64,000 nucleotides of DNA from Paenibacillus sp. J2TS4. GTDB lineage: Bacteria; Bacillota; Bacilli; Paenibacillales; NBRC-103111. Position 1 is the stretch's first letter, and every line of letters begins with the position of its first letter. The stretch is from NCBI RefSeq assembly GCF_018403245.1, contig NZ_BOSH01000008.1:248001-312000 (forward strand), read 5' to 3'. The translations under genes were made by a program, and so were the position numbers. Positions 1-8,899 of this stretch are shown in pieces. The notes under the pieces were generated by a model. It was given only the letters and a program-made list of their open reading frames with translations. It had not been told where the DNA came from and made no database searches.

Positions 1-1862
1 AGCGTCGCCGGCAAGATGACGCTTCCATTCACAAGCTGCAGGTTGACATGGATTCCGCTCTCGAGCGTAAACATATTGTCGATCATCGAGCGCAGCAGCT
101 GAGCCTGATCCCGACCTGAAGCGACCCAGACCGTAATCTCATCCTCTCCGCCCTGGCCGGAGCCGCCGCTGCTGTAATCTTCCGAGAATGATCCCAAGAA
201 AGACAACACCTCATGCTTCATCCTCCCGAACCATCCGCTTTCCGCCGGAGGCGTATCCACATCGGGCGATTTAAAAAACAAATAATCGATTTCCAGCGGT
301 TGCTGGTTCACCGTCAATAGCCAAGTGCCGAGCGAGCTCACATTGTCCTTGAATTGCTTCAGACGGGATGTAATCGTCTCCGGACGCGAACCGATATCTT
401 GCAACTGGTACGCCGTCGTGCGCAGAATCGTCGTGCTTCCGCTCGCCCCTCCGACCATCTCATCCATCCAATCCGCAGCCTGGTTCAGCACTTCGCTTTG
501 CTCGGCAAAAATTTGCTCCAGTCCGGGAATTTTGCTTTCCAACTGGTAATCACGGAAAGGATCGGGCACGGTGCCGGTCAGCATGACGATTTGCAAATAG
601 AGCATGTTCAGTTCCTGAATGCTCCTTCTCACCGTGCGGATGACGTCGGACAGCTCGCCCATCGTTAGTTCCAGCTTGATTTGGTGCGTGCCTTTCGGCA
701 AGTAAAACAGGTACGGCTTGCCGTCCTCGCCGGGCAACCCCACTTGCCAGCCGCCGGCGTATGGGAACGGGATCGCTTCCGCTTCTTTAAACGGCACCTG
801 ATCGTTAATATAGAGCTTGCGCACTACGTTGATGCCTCTGGACGCATTTTGCTTATAGCGCAGCCCGAATTCATACAGTCCGTCTTCGGGAATATCGACT
901 TCCCACGTGATCCACTGACCGGGTATTTTCCAGTTCACACCGCCGATCGTATTCATTCTGATCTTGGATACGTGATACGGTTCGGTTGCCGGACTGGTCC
1001 GGTCGTTGAGAGGATATAGCGAAGGGTTCGATTTCAGTACGGCATTCTCGCCCTGAATTTTCACAAACTGTCCGATGGTCGGCTCATAACCCGCTTGCTC
1101 GTATGCCTGCGCCACATCGGAATAAGGAGCTACCTGTTCTTCCTGATACAGCTGCAAATAATCTATAATCATCGGCTCCCTGAGAGAAACAAGCCCGATG
1201 GTGTGCTTGCCTGCAGAAAGATAGAAAGAGAAGGCCTCTTTATAATAACCTTCAGCATCTCTCACCACCGTCTCTTGCCATTGCGGATGTTCAACCTGCC
1301 CGGGACGAAGATCGTTGTCCCTGGAGTCACGCTCGATTTCCGGCAAACGATTGCCCCAGACGCGGGAAAACACAAGCCGGCTCGCCTCCTCAAACGGCGT
1401 TTCGCCGTCAATAAGCAGCTCCCGTTCAATCGGAGAACTGTTGCCTTCCACCGGGTAATAACGAATACCGAGATGATACAACCCCGATTCCTCGATGTCG
1501 ATGTCCCAATAAATCGTGCCCGCCTCTTCGGTCAACACAACCGGTCCCGATGCGCCGGAGAACGATTCGATTCGGCTCGCCTGCATTCCTTCTGTTCCTG
1601 AATAGGCCTCCGCCCTGATGATCTGGCCTGCTGCCGGCCTTTTTTCTTCGGCATGCCTCGCCACGTATTGTTCGTATCGGTTTAAAGTTTGCGTTCCCGT
1701 CGGATGATCCGCAAAATGTGCTTTCGGTCCTTTGCCGGGTTCCAAAATAGGAGCAAGGCCGTTTGTCCCGCTTGCAGGTGCTAAAGAGGCGTACGTCAAT
1801 ACAAGAATCAGAGCGGAGAAGATGGTTAGGATGATCGTCTTTTTCTTGGAAAGCTTATTCAC
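1..1862 (-). CDS. CBM-like / extracellular solute-binding fusion protein (3' end outside window)
   Basis: I translated this minus-strand frame from a GTG at 1862, preceded by an AGGGG ribosome site; it stays open to the window edge (about 620 residues seen). The N-terminus is a signal peptide (basic MNKLSKKK, then a hydrophobic stretch to about residue 28) without a lipobox cysteine. Two similar beta-rich modules follow (about 85-235 and 255-390), each resembling a carbohydrate-binding sandwich with an 'I-x-A-E-A-Y' style opening. A helical linker leads to the start of a solute-binding fold at about residue 574 (ITVWVASGRDQAQLLRSM). Such giant fusions are common in Paenibacillus and normally precede sugar permeases, which would lie outside this window. 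It is the last visible gene of the cluster at 1-6379. The ligand is unknown. Confidence 0.8.
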   Translation of the reverse strand, partial: MNKLSKKKTIILTIFSALILVLTYASLAPASGTNGLAPILEPGKGPKAHFADHPTGTQTLNRYEQYVARHAEEKRPAAGQIIRAEAYSGTEGMQASRIESFSGASGPVVLTEEAGTIYWDIDIEESGLYHLGIRYYPVEGNSSPIERELLIDGETPFEEASRLVFSRVWGNRLPEIERDSRDNDLRPGQVEHPQWQETVVRDAEGYYKEAFSFYLSAGKHTIGLVSLREPMIIDYLQLYQEEQVAPYSDVAQAYEQAGYEPTIGQFVKIQGENAVLKSNPSLYPLNDRTSPATEPYHVSKIRMNTIGGVNWKIPGQWITWEVDIPEDGLYEFGLRYKQNASRGINVVRKLYINDQVPFKEAEAIPFPYAGGWQVGLPGEDGKPYLFYLPKGTHQIKLELTMGELSDVIRTVRRSIQELNMLYLQIVMLTGTVPDPFRDYQLESKIPGLEQIFAEQSEVLNQAADWMDEMVGGASGSTTILRTTAYQLQDIGSRPETITSRLKQFKDNVSSLGTWLLTVNQQPLEIDYLFFKSPDVDTPPAESGWFGRMKHEVLSFLGSFSEDYSSGGSGQGGEDEITVWVASGRDQAQLLRSMIDNMFTLESGIHVNLQLVNGSVILPAT

Positions 1863-1964
1863 GCGAACCCCTCATTCCTGGTCTAATGGTTGATCAGGGG
1901 GATATCCGAATATCGGACCCTCCCCGATCCCAATGTAACAGCCTTCCATCAATAGGCGGATCGC

Positions 1965-3305
1965 CTATTTCGCATTCAGATTCGCATCGATCGAGTCTTG
2001 GGCAAGCTGCTTGTTTCTTTCTATCGCGGACTCCGGCGCCTCACCCGTGCTGGCCACGGACCGTCCGATATCGCCCAGCGCCCCTCCTAATGGCAGGAAC
2101 AACGGCAGCACATAATCGGAAATTTCCATCATCACCTGAATATCTTTTTCGCTCGCGAGATTTTGCAGTTCGCTGCCTTCCCGCTTTATCTTGTCTGTAC
2201 GGTCCCACAGTTGAAGCTCTTGCCAAATCGTTGCCACTTCTTTCGGACGCTTGACGTTGGCCGGCATATACCACATTTCAAAGTTCTCGATTGTATTGGA
2301 AAACTCTGTTGCTTTCGGTCCTTTCGGGAAAGGAACGAAGCCTTGCTCGTCGGTCATCTGTTTCCGGGTCGCCCCTTCCCAAAGCTCGCCGGTGACCATA
2401 GCCACTTTGCCGCTGGAGAACAATGTCTGGGAATCGGCATAATCGTCCGGACTGTTCTTTAGCGGCACCACGACTTTATGCACGTTGAACAGATCGCTCA
2501 TGAAATGGAGCGCCTCTATCGTATTCGGATCGTCATAGGCGAATACATACTTGCCGTCGCGATGGTCAATCAGCTTTCCGTTATTCGAATAAATCCAGAT
2601 CCGGGTGTTATTGTTCGCCAAGCCCCATTGATCGGTCACACCGTCACCGTCTGTATCCTTTGTCGCTTTTTTGGCAATATCGAGGAACGTCTCCCACGTC
2701 CAGTTGTCCTCGGCGATCAGATCATGCGGGTCCTTCAACCCTTCGCGCTCAAATAAAGTTTTGTTGTAATAAATACCGGAACCGGAATGTATCAGGCTTT
2801 TGAATCCGTACATTTTGCCTTCGAAGGAACCGACGTTTTTAATCCCTGCCGGCCATTTCGGGTCATCGAAGTCGAAATAATCGTCGACAGGAAGCAGCAG
2901 CCCCTGATTGATCGCCGGGATCGCCTGATAGATCACATAGTTGACAATTTCCGCTACCGGCTCGCCGGATAACGCGGCGTTGGCCACCATCGTCACATTC
3001 TCTCCCCAGCCGACCGTCACCCACTCGATGTTGACGTTATATTTCTCCTCCACTTCCTTCTGCCTCGCAAGCGCAAGTTCGCCTTCCTGGGTGTCCGGAT
3101 CGGGCTCGCTCGCCCATTGCAGTATCCGGATGGTCTCGCCGTTCATATCAATATCCGCTTTTTCCTTCCCGGGTTCCTCTTGCTGGGCAGGCGGAGTTTC
3201 ATTGTCCGACCCCATGCCGGCCGGCCCGTTCGATTTACTGCATGCGGCAGTAAAAATCAGGGCGAGTGCCAGCAGCATCATCGCTAACATTTTTACATTT
3301 TTCAT
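1965..3305 (-). CDS. Sugar ABC transporter substrate-binding lipoprotein
   Basis: A 446-residue extracellular solute-binding protein, family 1 type. The N-terminus has a lipoprotein signal with lipobox FTAAC (Cys22), so it should be membrane-anchored outside the cell. The body carries family features: an early 'ETIRILQWASEPD' strand, a DGDGVTDQWGL loop typical of Firmicutes sugar binders, and aromatic-rich C-terminal helices. The start is fixed by a GGAGGGG site just upstream of the ATG. It lies between the glycosidase gene and the CBM/SBP fusion, all on the minus strand, so it probably delivers glycans to permeases beyond the window. The substrate cannot be read from sequence. Confidence 0.9.
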   Translation of the reverse strand: MKNVKMLAMMLLALALIFTAACSKSNGPAGMGSDNETPPAQQEEPGKEKADIDMNGETIRILQWASEPDPDTQEGELALARQKEVEEKYNVNIEWVTVGWGENVTMVANAALSGEPVAEIVNYVIYQAIPAINQGLLLPVDDYFDFDDPKWPAGIKNVGSFEGKMYGFKSLIHSGSGIYYNKTLFEREGLKDPHDLIAEDNWTWETFLDIAKKATKDTDGDGVTDQWGLANNNTRIWIYSNNGKLIDHRDGKYVFAYDDPNTIEALHFMSDLFNVHKVVVPLKNSPDDYADSQTLFSSGKVAMVTGELWEGATRKQMTDEQGFVPFPKGPKATEFSNTIENFEMWYMPANVKRPKEVATIWQELQLWDRTDKIKREGSELQNLASEKDIQVMMEISDYVLPLFLPLGGALGDIGRSVASTGEAPESAIERNKQLAQDSIDANLNAK

Positions 3306-3445
3306 CGTCTACCCCTCCAATTCATTATGTTCAATGAACCCCTGCATTGCATAAATCCGCACTTCGCTATTTGCGATTACGATGTTTGCAAAAGCTGCGG
3401 TAGCGCTTTCGAAATCCTGCTGCTCACCTCCCTGCAAGTTGTGAT

Positions 3446-3518
3446 GCCGGCAAGCAGATAACTTGCCTTCCGATTGCCGGCAGAAGCCCGTTTGCCGCGA
3501 CAATGCAATACGGGCTTC
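3446..3518 (-). other. Two consecutive intercistronic hairpins
   Basis: Between the glycosidase and the binding-protein gene are two perfect inverted repeats: GCCGGCAA at 3446-3453 with TTGCCGGC at 3474-3481, and GAAGCCCGT at 3483-3491 with ACGGGCTTC at 3510-3518. Neither is followed by a T-run on the minus strand, so mRNA stabilisation or partial attenuation is likelier than termination. The rest of the 229-base gap shows nothing else. Confidence 0.6.
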
Positions 3519-3534
3519 AGGAAAGCTCTGAATC

Positions 3535-4743
3535 TTATTCCAATAAAGTGGGAAGCAGATCCCACCAACGGTACTTCTCAACGTAACAAACATCGAACAG
3601 CATGACGCCGTGCGATTGCCCGCGGCATAGCCTGACCGCCTTCGCGAACTGGTCCGGATGATCTTGATAATCGTTCAGAAACAGACTGGCGAAAAGCGGG
3701 ATCTGGCCATTCAGCGCTTCAAGGCTTTGTTCGATGCCTCCCTGCACGCTGATCCACGCCGCGTTCCCCCGGTCCACCGCCTCTTGTTTATAAACGTCGC
3801 GATAATAGCAGCCGGTCATCAAAAAATCGAGCTCGTCAGCGTATCCCGCTTCATGATACTGCGGCGAAGTCCAATCCAGCTGCGGTCTGTATGTCGTACT
3901 TGCCCAGTTGACCCCTTCCTGATAGTAAACCGGGTACCAGGAGCCAACATAGATGCAAAACAGCAGTTCCGGCTTGAGCGACTTGACCAGCGTTTTCGCT
4001 TCCCGGACAAAGCTTTTAATGTTCCTGGCCCGCCACTCGATCCACGCTTGGAACAGCTTTCCATGCTTGATGCGGCCGCCACCTTCATCTTCTGCGGTAA
4101 AAATATCGTCCGGCCAGCGCTCCACCTTGCAATCCATAAACCGCTCGAACTGCGTGCGGCTAAGCTCGCTGAAATCGCCGTAAATGTCTGGGTAACGGCA
4201 ACGATCCAGCGTGATGCCGTCCAGTTCGTAGCCTGTTGCCAGCTCACGCAGAACGGCTAGTTGATGCGCTCGCACTTCCTCATGAATCGGGTTCACAAAC
4301 AGACTGTCCTCCGTATATCGCTCCGCCGGCACATAATCAAGCGGCTTATCGCCCGATGCAGGCCGGACATAAACGACCTGCCAGTCCTTATTGTCGTATG
4401 CGGTGCCATCACGACTTCGCCGTGTTCCTTCCGCGAATACGTTAACATTGGCGATCACTTTGAGACCGGCCGAATGCGCTGTTTCCAGCAGCTCGCCCAA
4501 ATAATCCCGGCCTTCCCAGGCAGCATGGCGTCCATCCGACCAGTTGCCGACATGAGGCGCAACCTGGCTCGGATAAGTCGCATGTCCGTACGGAATTTTG
4601 GCGTCCACGACAAGATGGGTGATATGTGAGCGCCGGGCGTTCGAGACGAGCCGCTGCTGTTCTTGCCGATCAGCCAGCCGCTTGGCATTCGCCAGAAAGT
4701 CCACCCATAAAATATTGGAGCCTTGTTCGATCGTTGTTTTCAT
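3535..4743 (-). CDS. GHL10-like (COG1649-type) glycoside hydrolase
   Basis: A 402-residue predicted TIM-barrel glycosidase resembling the glycosyl-hydrolase-like 10 / COG1649 group. Family features seen are the early 'ILWVDFLANAKR' strand, the 'GLKVIANVNVFAEGT' barrel strand, 'ELDGITLDRCRYPDIYGDFS', in which a conserved D-x-x-R-Y motif sits on a strand end, and a late 'DELDFLMTGCYYRD' strand. There is no signal peptide, so it probably acts on imported oligosaccharides. I chose the ATG at 4743 because an AAGGAGG site sits five to six bases upstream; the frame is open further upstream but without a site. It is cotranscribed with the FAD oxidoreductase (58-base gap with a short hairpin at 4759-4777). 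The substrate is unknown. Confidence 0.75.
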   Translation of the reverse strand: MKTTIEQGSNILWVDFLANAKRLADRQEQQRLVSNARRSHITHLVVDAKIPYGHATYPSQVAPHVGNWSDGRHAAWEGRDYLGELLETAHSAGLKVIANVNVFAEGTRRSRDGTAYDNKDWQVVYVRPASGDKPLDYVPAERYTEDSLFVNPIHEEVRAHQLAVLRELATGYELDGITLDRCRYPDIYGDFSELSRTQFERFMDCKVERWPDDIFTAEDEGGGRIKHGKLFQAWIEWRARNIKSFVREAKTLVKSLKPELLFCIYVGSWYPVYYQEGVNWASTTYRPQLDWTSPQYHEAGYADELDFLMTGCYYRDVYKQEAVDRGNAAWISVQGGIEQSLEALNGQIPLFASLFLNDYQDHPDQFAKAVRLCRGQSHGVMLFDVCYVEKYRWWDLLPTLLE

Positions 4744-4801
4744 GTCCAGCCTCCTTAAGCGTTTCTGCAAGAAACGCACATCGTAATAGGGAACCCGGTA
4801 T

Positions 4802-6379
4802 TTATATGCCTTCCATGTCATCCGGCCAATGGATCTCAATGCCTTGCTGCACAATCAATTGTTGATAACCATGCAGATGGCTTTTATTCGCGCGCACTTC
4901 ATGTGGCGTAATGCGATGGCGGATCGCATAGGAAACCAGCAAGCCGACCGCTTCGCCGATGTTCCATTCTGTCGGATGCTCGCGATAGCAGCCGTTGGAA
5001 ATGTGTGTTGTGCCAATATTCTTGCATGCCGGCAATACATTCTTCATCCGGACCGGAAGGAGCGACCCGAGCGGAATTTCGTAAGGCACCGAAGGAACGT
5101 ACAACTGGCGGCCCGATCTGATCGTCGGATGCAAGTCAAGGTAATAGCTGCCCACCCCGACGCTGTCTTCATAGCGCTTGATGCCAAGGCTGCCCCGCAA
5201 TTCCCGGCTGACGTCATGCTCGGTGATCGTATACAGCGCTTTGATACGCCGGGATTCACGGATGTACGGAGACTTGGCCAGCCCATCCTCCGTGCCGAGC
5301 ACGTCGCCGCGCAGCCTCAGTCCGGGATATCCTTTTCCCCCGTCGGGACACGGCGCTTCGGTCTGCATCCAGTAAACGAGCGACAGACTTAGTTGTCTCG
5401 CGCCTTCCAGATGCCGCCGCTGCTCTTCCTTCGGCACATCAATAATCGAGCCTAACGGATAATCATTCTGACTCCAGTTCACCAGTGTGATATCGCTTTC
5501 ATACAGACTGTGAGCAAACAGGCTTCGATCAATAATCCTGCGATAAGTCCACAGCGGCATTCCGCCGCAGCCATCCGGCATAAAAGGCCTTTGCCGCCAC
5601 TGATGCGCGTGGTTCACATCGGGAATATACCAGCTCAGCAACGGATATTGAGAAAATTCGGGAATATAGCTTTGCCAATAATCGTATTGCTCCGGCTTAT
5701 CAATCGTGCAATGAGCGCCTTCGACATGATCCAACGCAAACACATAAGTCATCGGCTGCATATCCAGCGGGTCGGCTTCGTCCGCAGCATGCGGTTCCCC
5801 GGTTGCGCTTTTGGCTTCGGCGCCTGTAACGTATTCCACACCGGCCAGCGGCAGCAAGTCCCCGCATTCCGTCGCGTCGATAAAGTACAACCCCCGGAGG
5901 CTTAACGGTTGCCCAGTCGAAATATGTTCGACTGTAACGGTCTGAACCCGATCTTCCTGGACGGCGGCTGTGGTCACGCGATAGCCGTAATACACGAGGA
6001 TACGCCCGCTGTTGACGTACGGTGAAAGCATATCCTCAATGACCCGCAGCGATACCCGCGGTTCGTGGCAAAGCCGGCTGACCCAGCCATTGCCCGGATT
6101 TAGCTTGCTGCTGGTTTGCGCCTCTTCCGTCAAAGGGTAATTGTCCTTATAATACTGGCGCACCCGATTGCGAAATTGCCGGTATGTATTCGTACAACCG
6201 AAGCTTTCAATCCAAGGGTGTTCATCCGGCGGCACCGCCTGGCTGGTGAGCTGTCCTCCAAGCCAGTCCGTTTCTTCCGTCATGATGACCGTCAGCCCCA
6301 TCTTCGCGGCGGACAAAGCCGCCATGCAGCCGCCGAGGCCTCCGCCCAGTACGATACAGTCCGCTGTTCGCTCATTCAT
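4802..6379 (-). CDS. FAD-dependent oxidoreductase (PF12831-like)
   Basis: A 525-residue protein with a classic N-terminal dinucleotide-binding fold: G12-x-G14-x-x-G17 in VLGGGLGGCMAA, then the acidic end of strand two (MTEETDWLGGQ). The 'WLGGQLT' segment and the late 'LGIKRYEDSVGVGSYYLDLH' region fit the FAD_oxidored family. Members often sit in carbohydrate-use clusters of Paenibacillus and other soil bacteria, and their substrates are mostly unknown. The ATG at 6379 is preferred because the glycine-rich strand begins eight residues later; the open frame extends 75 codons upstream into the promoter region. It is the first gene of the minus-strand cluster and is divergent from the AraC regulator at 6782. 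Confidence 0.8.
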   Translation of the reverse strand: MNERTADCIVLGGGLGGCMAALSAAKMGLTVIMTEETDWLGGQLTSQAVPPDEHPWIESFGCTNTYRQFRNRVRQYYKDNYPLTEEAQTSSKLNPGNGWVSRLCHEPRVSLRVIEDMLSPYVNSGRILVYYGYRVTTAAVQEDRVQTVTVEHISTGQPLSLRGLYFIDATECGDLLPLAGVEYVTGAEAKSATGEPHAADEADPLDMQPMTYVFALDHVEGAHCTIDKPEQYDYWQSYIPEFSQYPLLSWYIPDVNHAHQWRQRPFMPDGCGGMPLWTYRRIIDRSLFAHSLYESDITLVNWSQNDYPLGSIIDVPKEEQRRHLEGARQLSLSLVYWMQTEAPCPDGGKGYPGLRLRGDVLGTEDGLAKSPYIRESRRIKALYTITEHDVSRELRGSLGIKRYEDSVGVGSYYLDLHPTIRSGRQLYVPSVPYEIPLGSLLPVRMKNVLPACKNIGTTHISNGCYREHPTEWNIGEAVGLLVSYAIRHRITPHEVRANKSHLHGYQQLIVQQGIEIHWPDDMEGI

Positions 6380-6781
6380 ATTCGTTTCCACTCCAGTTAA
6401 CAGCATTATGATAATTAGTATCCAAACACTCGCCAGAGGTTCGACCCGGAAATTCTGTTTTGAATCGCTTCCAATTCCCGGTTCCTTTCTGCAAGTTGCT
6501 GCTATTATAGCAACCCGCGTGTCGACATCACTATACATTTCGGCACTAAACTTTTTAACTATCGTCCAAAAAAATACTCCTTCTATTTTGAACCAAAAAT
6601 ACATATGATAGAGTAAAGTTAATTTCCCGATCCTCTTTGCAGCTTATTGTACCGGTAAGTGGCTGGCCTCTTTGCCGTGGCAATGAATGGATGAAGCCAG
6701 GCTTGCTCTGTCAGTAGGAGATTGTTTTCATTATTGGTTACGATCTGAAAGAAATGTACTTAGATACATATGAGGTGATCC
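6380..6781. promoter_or_regulatory. Divergent intergenic region between FAD oxidoreductase and AraC regulator genes
   Basis: About 400 bases without a supported gene. A perfect minus-strand TATAAT lies at 6504-6509. A weak -35 (AGTGAT) sits 17 bases upstream, which would suit an activator-dependent promoter for the sugar cluster. The AraC regulator transcribed the other way is the natural candidate activator. No clear direct-repeat operator could be assigned by eye. Confidence 0.45.
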
Positions 6782-7717
6782 ATGATGGGCATTTCCGAGC
6801 TGGTTGTCAACGGTATGTTGGAGTATTACGAAGATGGGGTCCGGGTGTTCCACTCCCGACTGGAAATGAAGAAGAACATTCCATTCAAGCTGTATAAAAT
6901 TACGCAAAATTATGCTAGTCTGGGGGACCACAAGCACGACTATGTACAAATCTGGTATGTGAAAAAGGGAGGCATCATCCATACGATTCATCAGAAAAAA
7001 TATAAGATGGTCGTCGGCAACCTGTACGTCATTCCTCCTTTTGTCGTTCATAGAGTCCATATGAATCCGAATCATGAAACGGAAATTATCGGTTGCGAGT
7101 TCCTCCCCCATTTCATTAACGGCCAGTTCAACGAAACATTCGAATATTTGTTTCTCGATGAGGATCGGGTGCATTCCAAGGTCGCCTTCAGCGGAGAAGC
7201 CGACTTGCAGGTGCAGCAACTGCTCGAAGGCATGCTGCAGGAATACAACACGCAAGGCCCGAATTATGAACTGATGATCAAAGGCAGCTTACTGATGCTG
7301 CTCGGGCTGACGATCAGGGAATGGCAACGGGCGCCGCTTGCCCAGCTCGACGGGAAAATGCGGAGGCATAAGGAATTTATGGAGGGCGTGATCGAGTACA
7401 TACATGATCATTATAGAGAGGATATCAGGCTGGAGGACATTTGCCGGCATGCGCTCATGTCGAGGACGTATTTCTGCGCTCTATTCAAACAGTACACGGG
7501 AAAAACATTTCAGGAATATTTGATCGACTTTCGTCTGCGCAAATCTATGGAAATGCTGCTGTGCTCGGATATGAGCATTACCGATGTTTGCTTCCATGTC
7601 GGATTTAACCACTTGACTCATTTTTCGCGAATGTTCAAAAAGTATACCGGCGTCACTCCACTCTACTACAAAAAGCACGCCAAGTGCCATCTTGCGGAAG
7701 AAAGCATGAAGACATAG
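6782..7717 (+). CDS. AraC-family transcriptional regulator with N-terminal cupin-like sensor
   Basis: A 311-residue regulator. Residues about 30-110 form a cupin-like sensor (DHKHDYVQIWYV, IPPFVVHRVHMNPN); the C-terminal hundred residues hold two helix-turn-helix units (LEDICRHALMSRTYFCALFK and ITDVCFHVGFNHLTHFSRMF) ending in the usual TGVTPLYYKK. GAGGTG lies five bases before the start; ATG codons at 6782 and 6785 are both possible. It is divergent from the sugar cluster at 1-6379 and probably controls it. It is a clear paralogue of the regulator at 8900-9844. Confidence 0.92.
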   Translation: MMGISELVVNGMLEYYEDGVRVFHSRLEMKKNIPFKLYKITQNYASLGDHKHDYVQIWYVKKGGIIHTIHQKKYKMVVGNLYVIPPFVVHRVHMNPNHETEIIGCEFLPHFINGQFNETFEYLFLDEDRVHSKVAFSGEADLQVQQLLEGMLQEYNTQGPNYELMIKGSLLMLLGLTIREWQRAPLAQLDGKMRRHKEFMEGVIEYIHDHYREDIRLEDICRHALMSRTYFCALFKQYTGKTFQEYLIDFRLRKSMEMLLCSDMSITDVCFHVGFNHLTHFSRMFKKYTGVTPLYYKKHAKCHLAEESMKT

Positions 7718-7808
7718 GTCCGTTTTTATGCAATAGCCCGCTTTTATGAATAGGCGGCTGGCCGAAAACTGTCGATAATCGCAGGAAGCACGGAGCAATT
7801 TAAGGAAC

Positions 7809-7835
7809 GGCAGCAGCCATTAATCAATAGCTGCC
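7809..7835. terminator. Hairpin between convergent araC-type and GNAT genes
   Basis: GGCAGC at 7809-7814 pairs with GCTGCC at 7830-7835 in the gap between two convergent genes. No strong T-run follows on either strand, so termination is only plausible. Confidence 0.4.
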
Positions 7836-7870
7836 AGCCGCTCACGTCCGGCACATAAACTGGCTCATGC

Positions 7871-8347
7871 TTATCCTTCGCCATTATGCACGTCTTGGGC
7901 CAAGCGAATCATATCCCGGCACGGAATGCCGTTCTCCATAATCTCCATCGGGTAATGCCTTGTGAAGAAATCCCGGTCCACTCCTGTAATCCGGAAGCCG
8001 CATTTCTGGTAGAGCGCCAATTGAGCCACACTTGAATTGCCGGTCCCCACTTCCATCGTTCGGGCTCCTTGCTCCCTGGCGGTTCGGACGGCATGAAGCA
8101 CCAATCGCTTGCCTATCCCGCATCCATGCCTGCTCTCCTCTACCGCGACATTAACCAGTTCTACCGTTTCCGGACGGGTGGGAATGAGCACATAAACCCC
8201 GATAACCGAACCGCCTTCCTCGGCCACATAGCACTGCCCTCTTCCAAGATACCCTTCCACGATGTCTCGCGACGGATCGGCCAGCAGCAGCAATTCCATA
8301 GGCGGCTCTTCTCCGCTTCCAAGGGCGCGGATGATTATTTTGTTCAT
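7871..8347 (-). CDS. GNAT family N-acetyltransferase
   Basis: A 158-residue acetyl-CoA-dependent acetyltransferase. The core strand pair (QCYVAEEGGSVIGVYVL, ETVELVNVAVEE) leads into the acetyl-CoA pyrophosphate loop R-H-G-C-G-I-G-K, followed by the long helix, and motif B appears as LALYQKCGFRITG. The length is typical. The acceptor substrate cannot be inferred. The start is the ATG at 8347, with GAGGAG upstream inside an unusual inverted repeat (8350-8377). It is a single gene, convergent with the AraC regulator. Confidence 0.9.
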   Translation of the reverse strand: MNKIIIRALGSGEEPPMELLLLADPSRDIVEGYLGRGQCYVAEEGGSVIGVYVLIPTRPETVELVNVAVEESRHGCGIGKRLVLHAVRTAREQGARTMEVGTGNSSVAQLALYQKCGFRITGVDRDFFTRHYPMEIMENGIPCRDMIRLAQDVHNGEG

Positions 8348-8349
8348 AG

Positions 8350-8377
8350 TATAGTCATCTCCTCAACAATGACTATA
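8350..8377 (-). promoter_or_regulatory. Inverted repeat enclosing the ribosome binding site of the GNAT gene
   Basis: TATAGTCAT at 8350-8358 and ATGACTATA at 8369-8377 are perfect 9-base arms around a 10-base loop that contains the GAGGAG ribosome site (minus strand). The start codon follows two bases after the inner arm. It could be a repressor operator or an mRNA hairpin affecting initiation. Confidence 0.55.
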
Positions 8378-8899
8378 CCAGAAGCGGATCGTACCGGAAA
8401 GAAACGGTTAGTACTAGTCTTTTTTCGGAGAATTCCACCTCAAATGTATGGAACATTCCACCCAAAAAAGTTTGGGAGAACGCTACAAGGATGAATATCA
8501 TTTTATCAAGATAAAAAACCTCCTCCCACTGAAAAACTGCGCAGCTAACCTTATAAAGGAAAAGTGAGGAATGCCTCCTTCACTTTATTTCCCCCACGGC
8601 CCCCTCTTTTATGATTGGCAAGTGCAGCTATGCAAAAGACTGCTGAAGTGCATCTTTTTTGAGAGAATACTTGAGTAGTTGGATTAAAGCCCGCAATAGT
8701 ACATCTTTTTGCTTGTTGAAGCAGGGATTCAGCCATTCGGAAAGAGAATTCATGTATTTTCGCAGGCTTTTCTTTCGAGCATCTCCATTCGTTTCATAAA
8801 TTAATGTAGTATCGCAGTAATTTAGGTTCGTCCAATCAAACAAGGGAGGAAAACCGATCATCCCTCCACCAAGTCAGGCTGTCCCGAAAAACCCTAAAG
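8378..8899. other. Intergenic region with possible decayed mobile DNA
   Basis: About 520 bases with no well-supported gene apart from the short doubtful frame at 8628-8861. A stretch at about 8875-8898 (AGGCTGTCCCGAAAAACCC) resembles the 'gggacagcc' ends seen at borders of some insertion sequences. No matching second end or transposase domain is visible, so decayed mobile DNA is only a suggestion. Confidence 0.3.
8628..8861 (-). CDS. Doubtful 77-residue hypothetical protein
   Basis: An open frame beginning MIGFPPLFDWTNLNYCDTT and ending KDALQQSFA. A GGAGG lies only one base before the ATG, which is too close for good initiation. The protein has a charged middle and no recognised motif. It could be a fragment of a decayed gene or chance; another frame overlaps it on the same strand. 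I do not recognise it. Confidence 0.22.
   Translation of the reverse strand: MIGFPPLFDWTNLNYCDTTLIYETNGDARKKSLRKYMNSLSEWLNPCFNKQKDVLLRALIQLLKYSLKKDALQQSFA

Noticed and set aside
3309..3593. 94-codon minus-strand frame between glycosidase and binding-protein genes
   Set aside because: It overlaps the glycosidase 3' end in another frame and the twin hairpins, and lacks a ribosome site.
8875..8898. Insertion-sequence terminal repeat
   Set aside because: Only one end-like string is present; no partner repeat, target duplication or transposase domain was found, so no mobile element is called.
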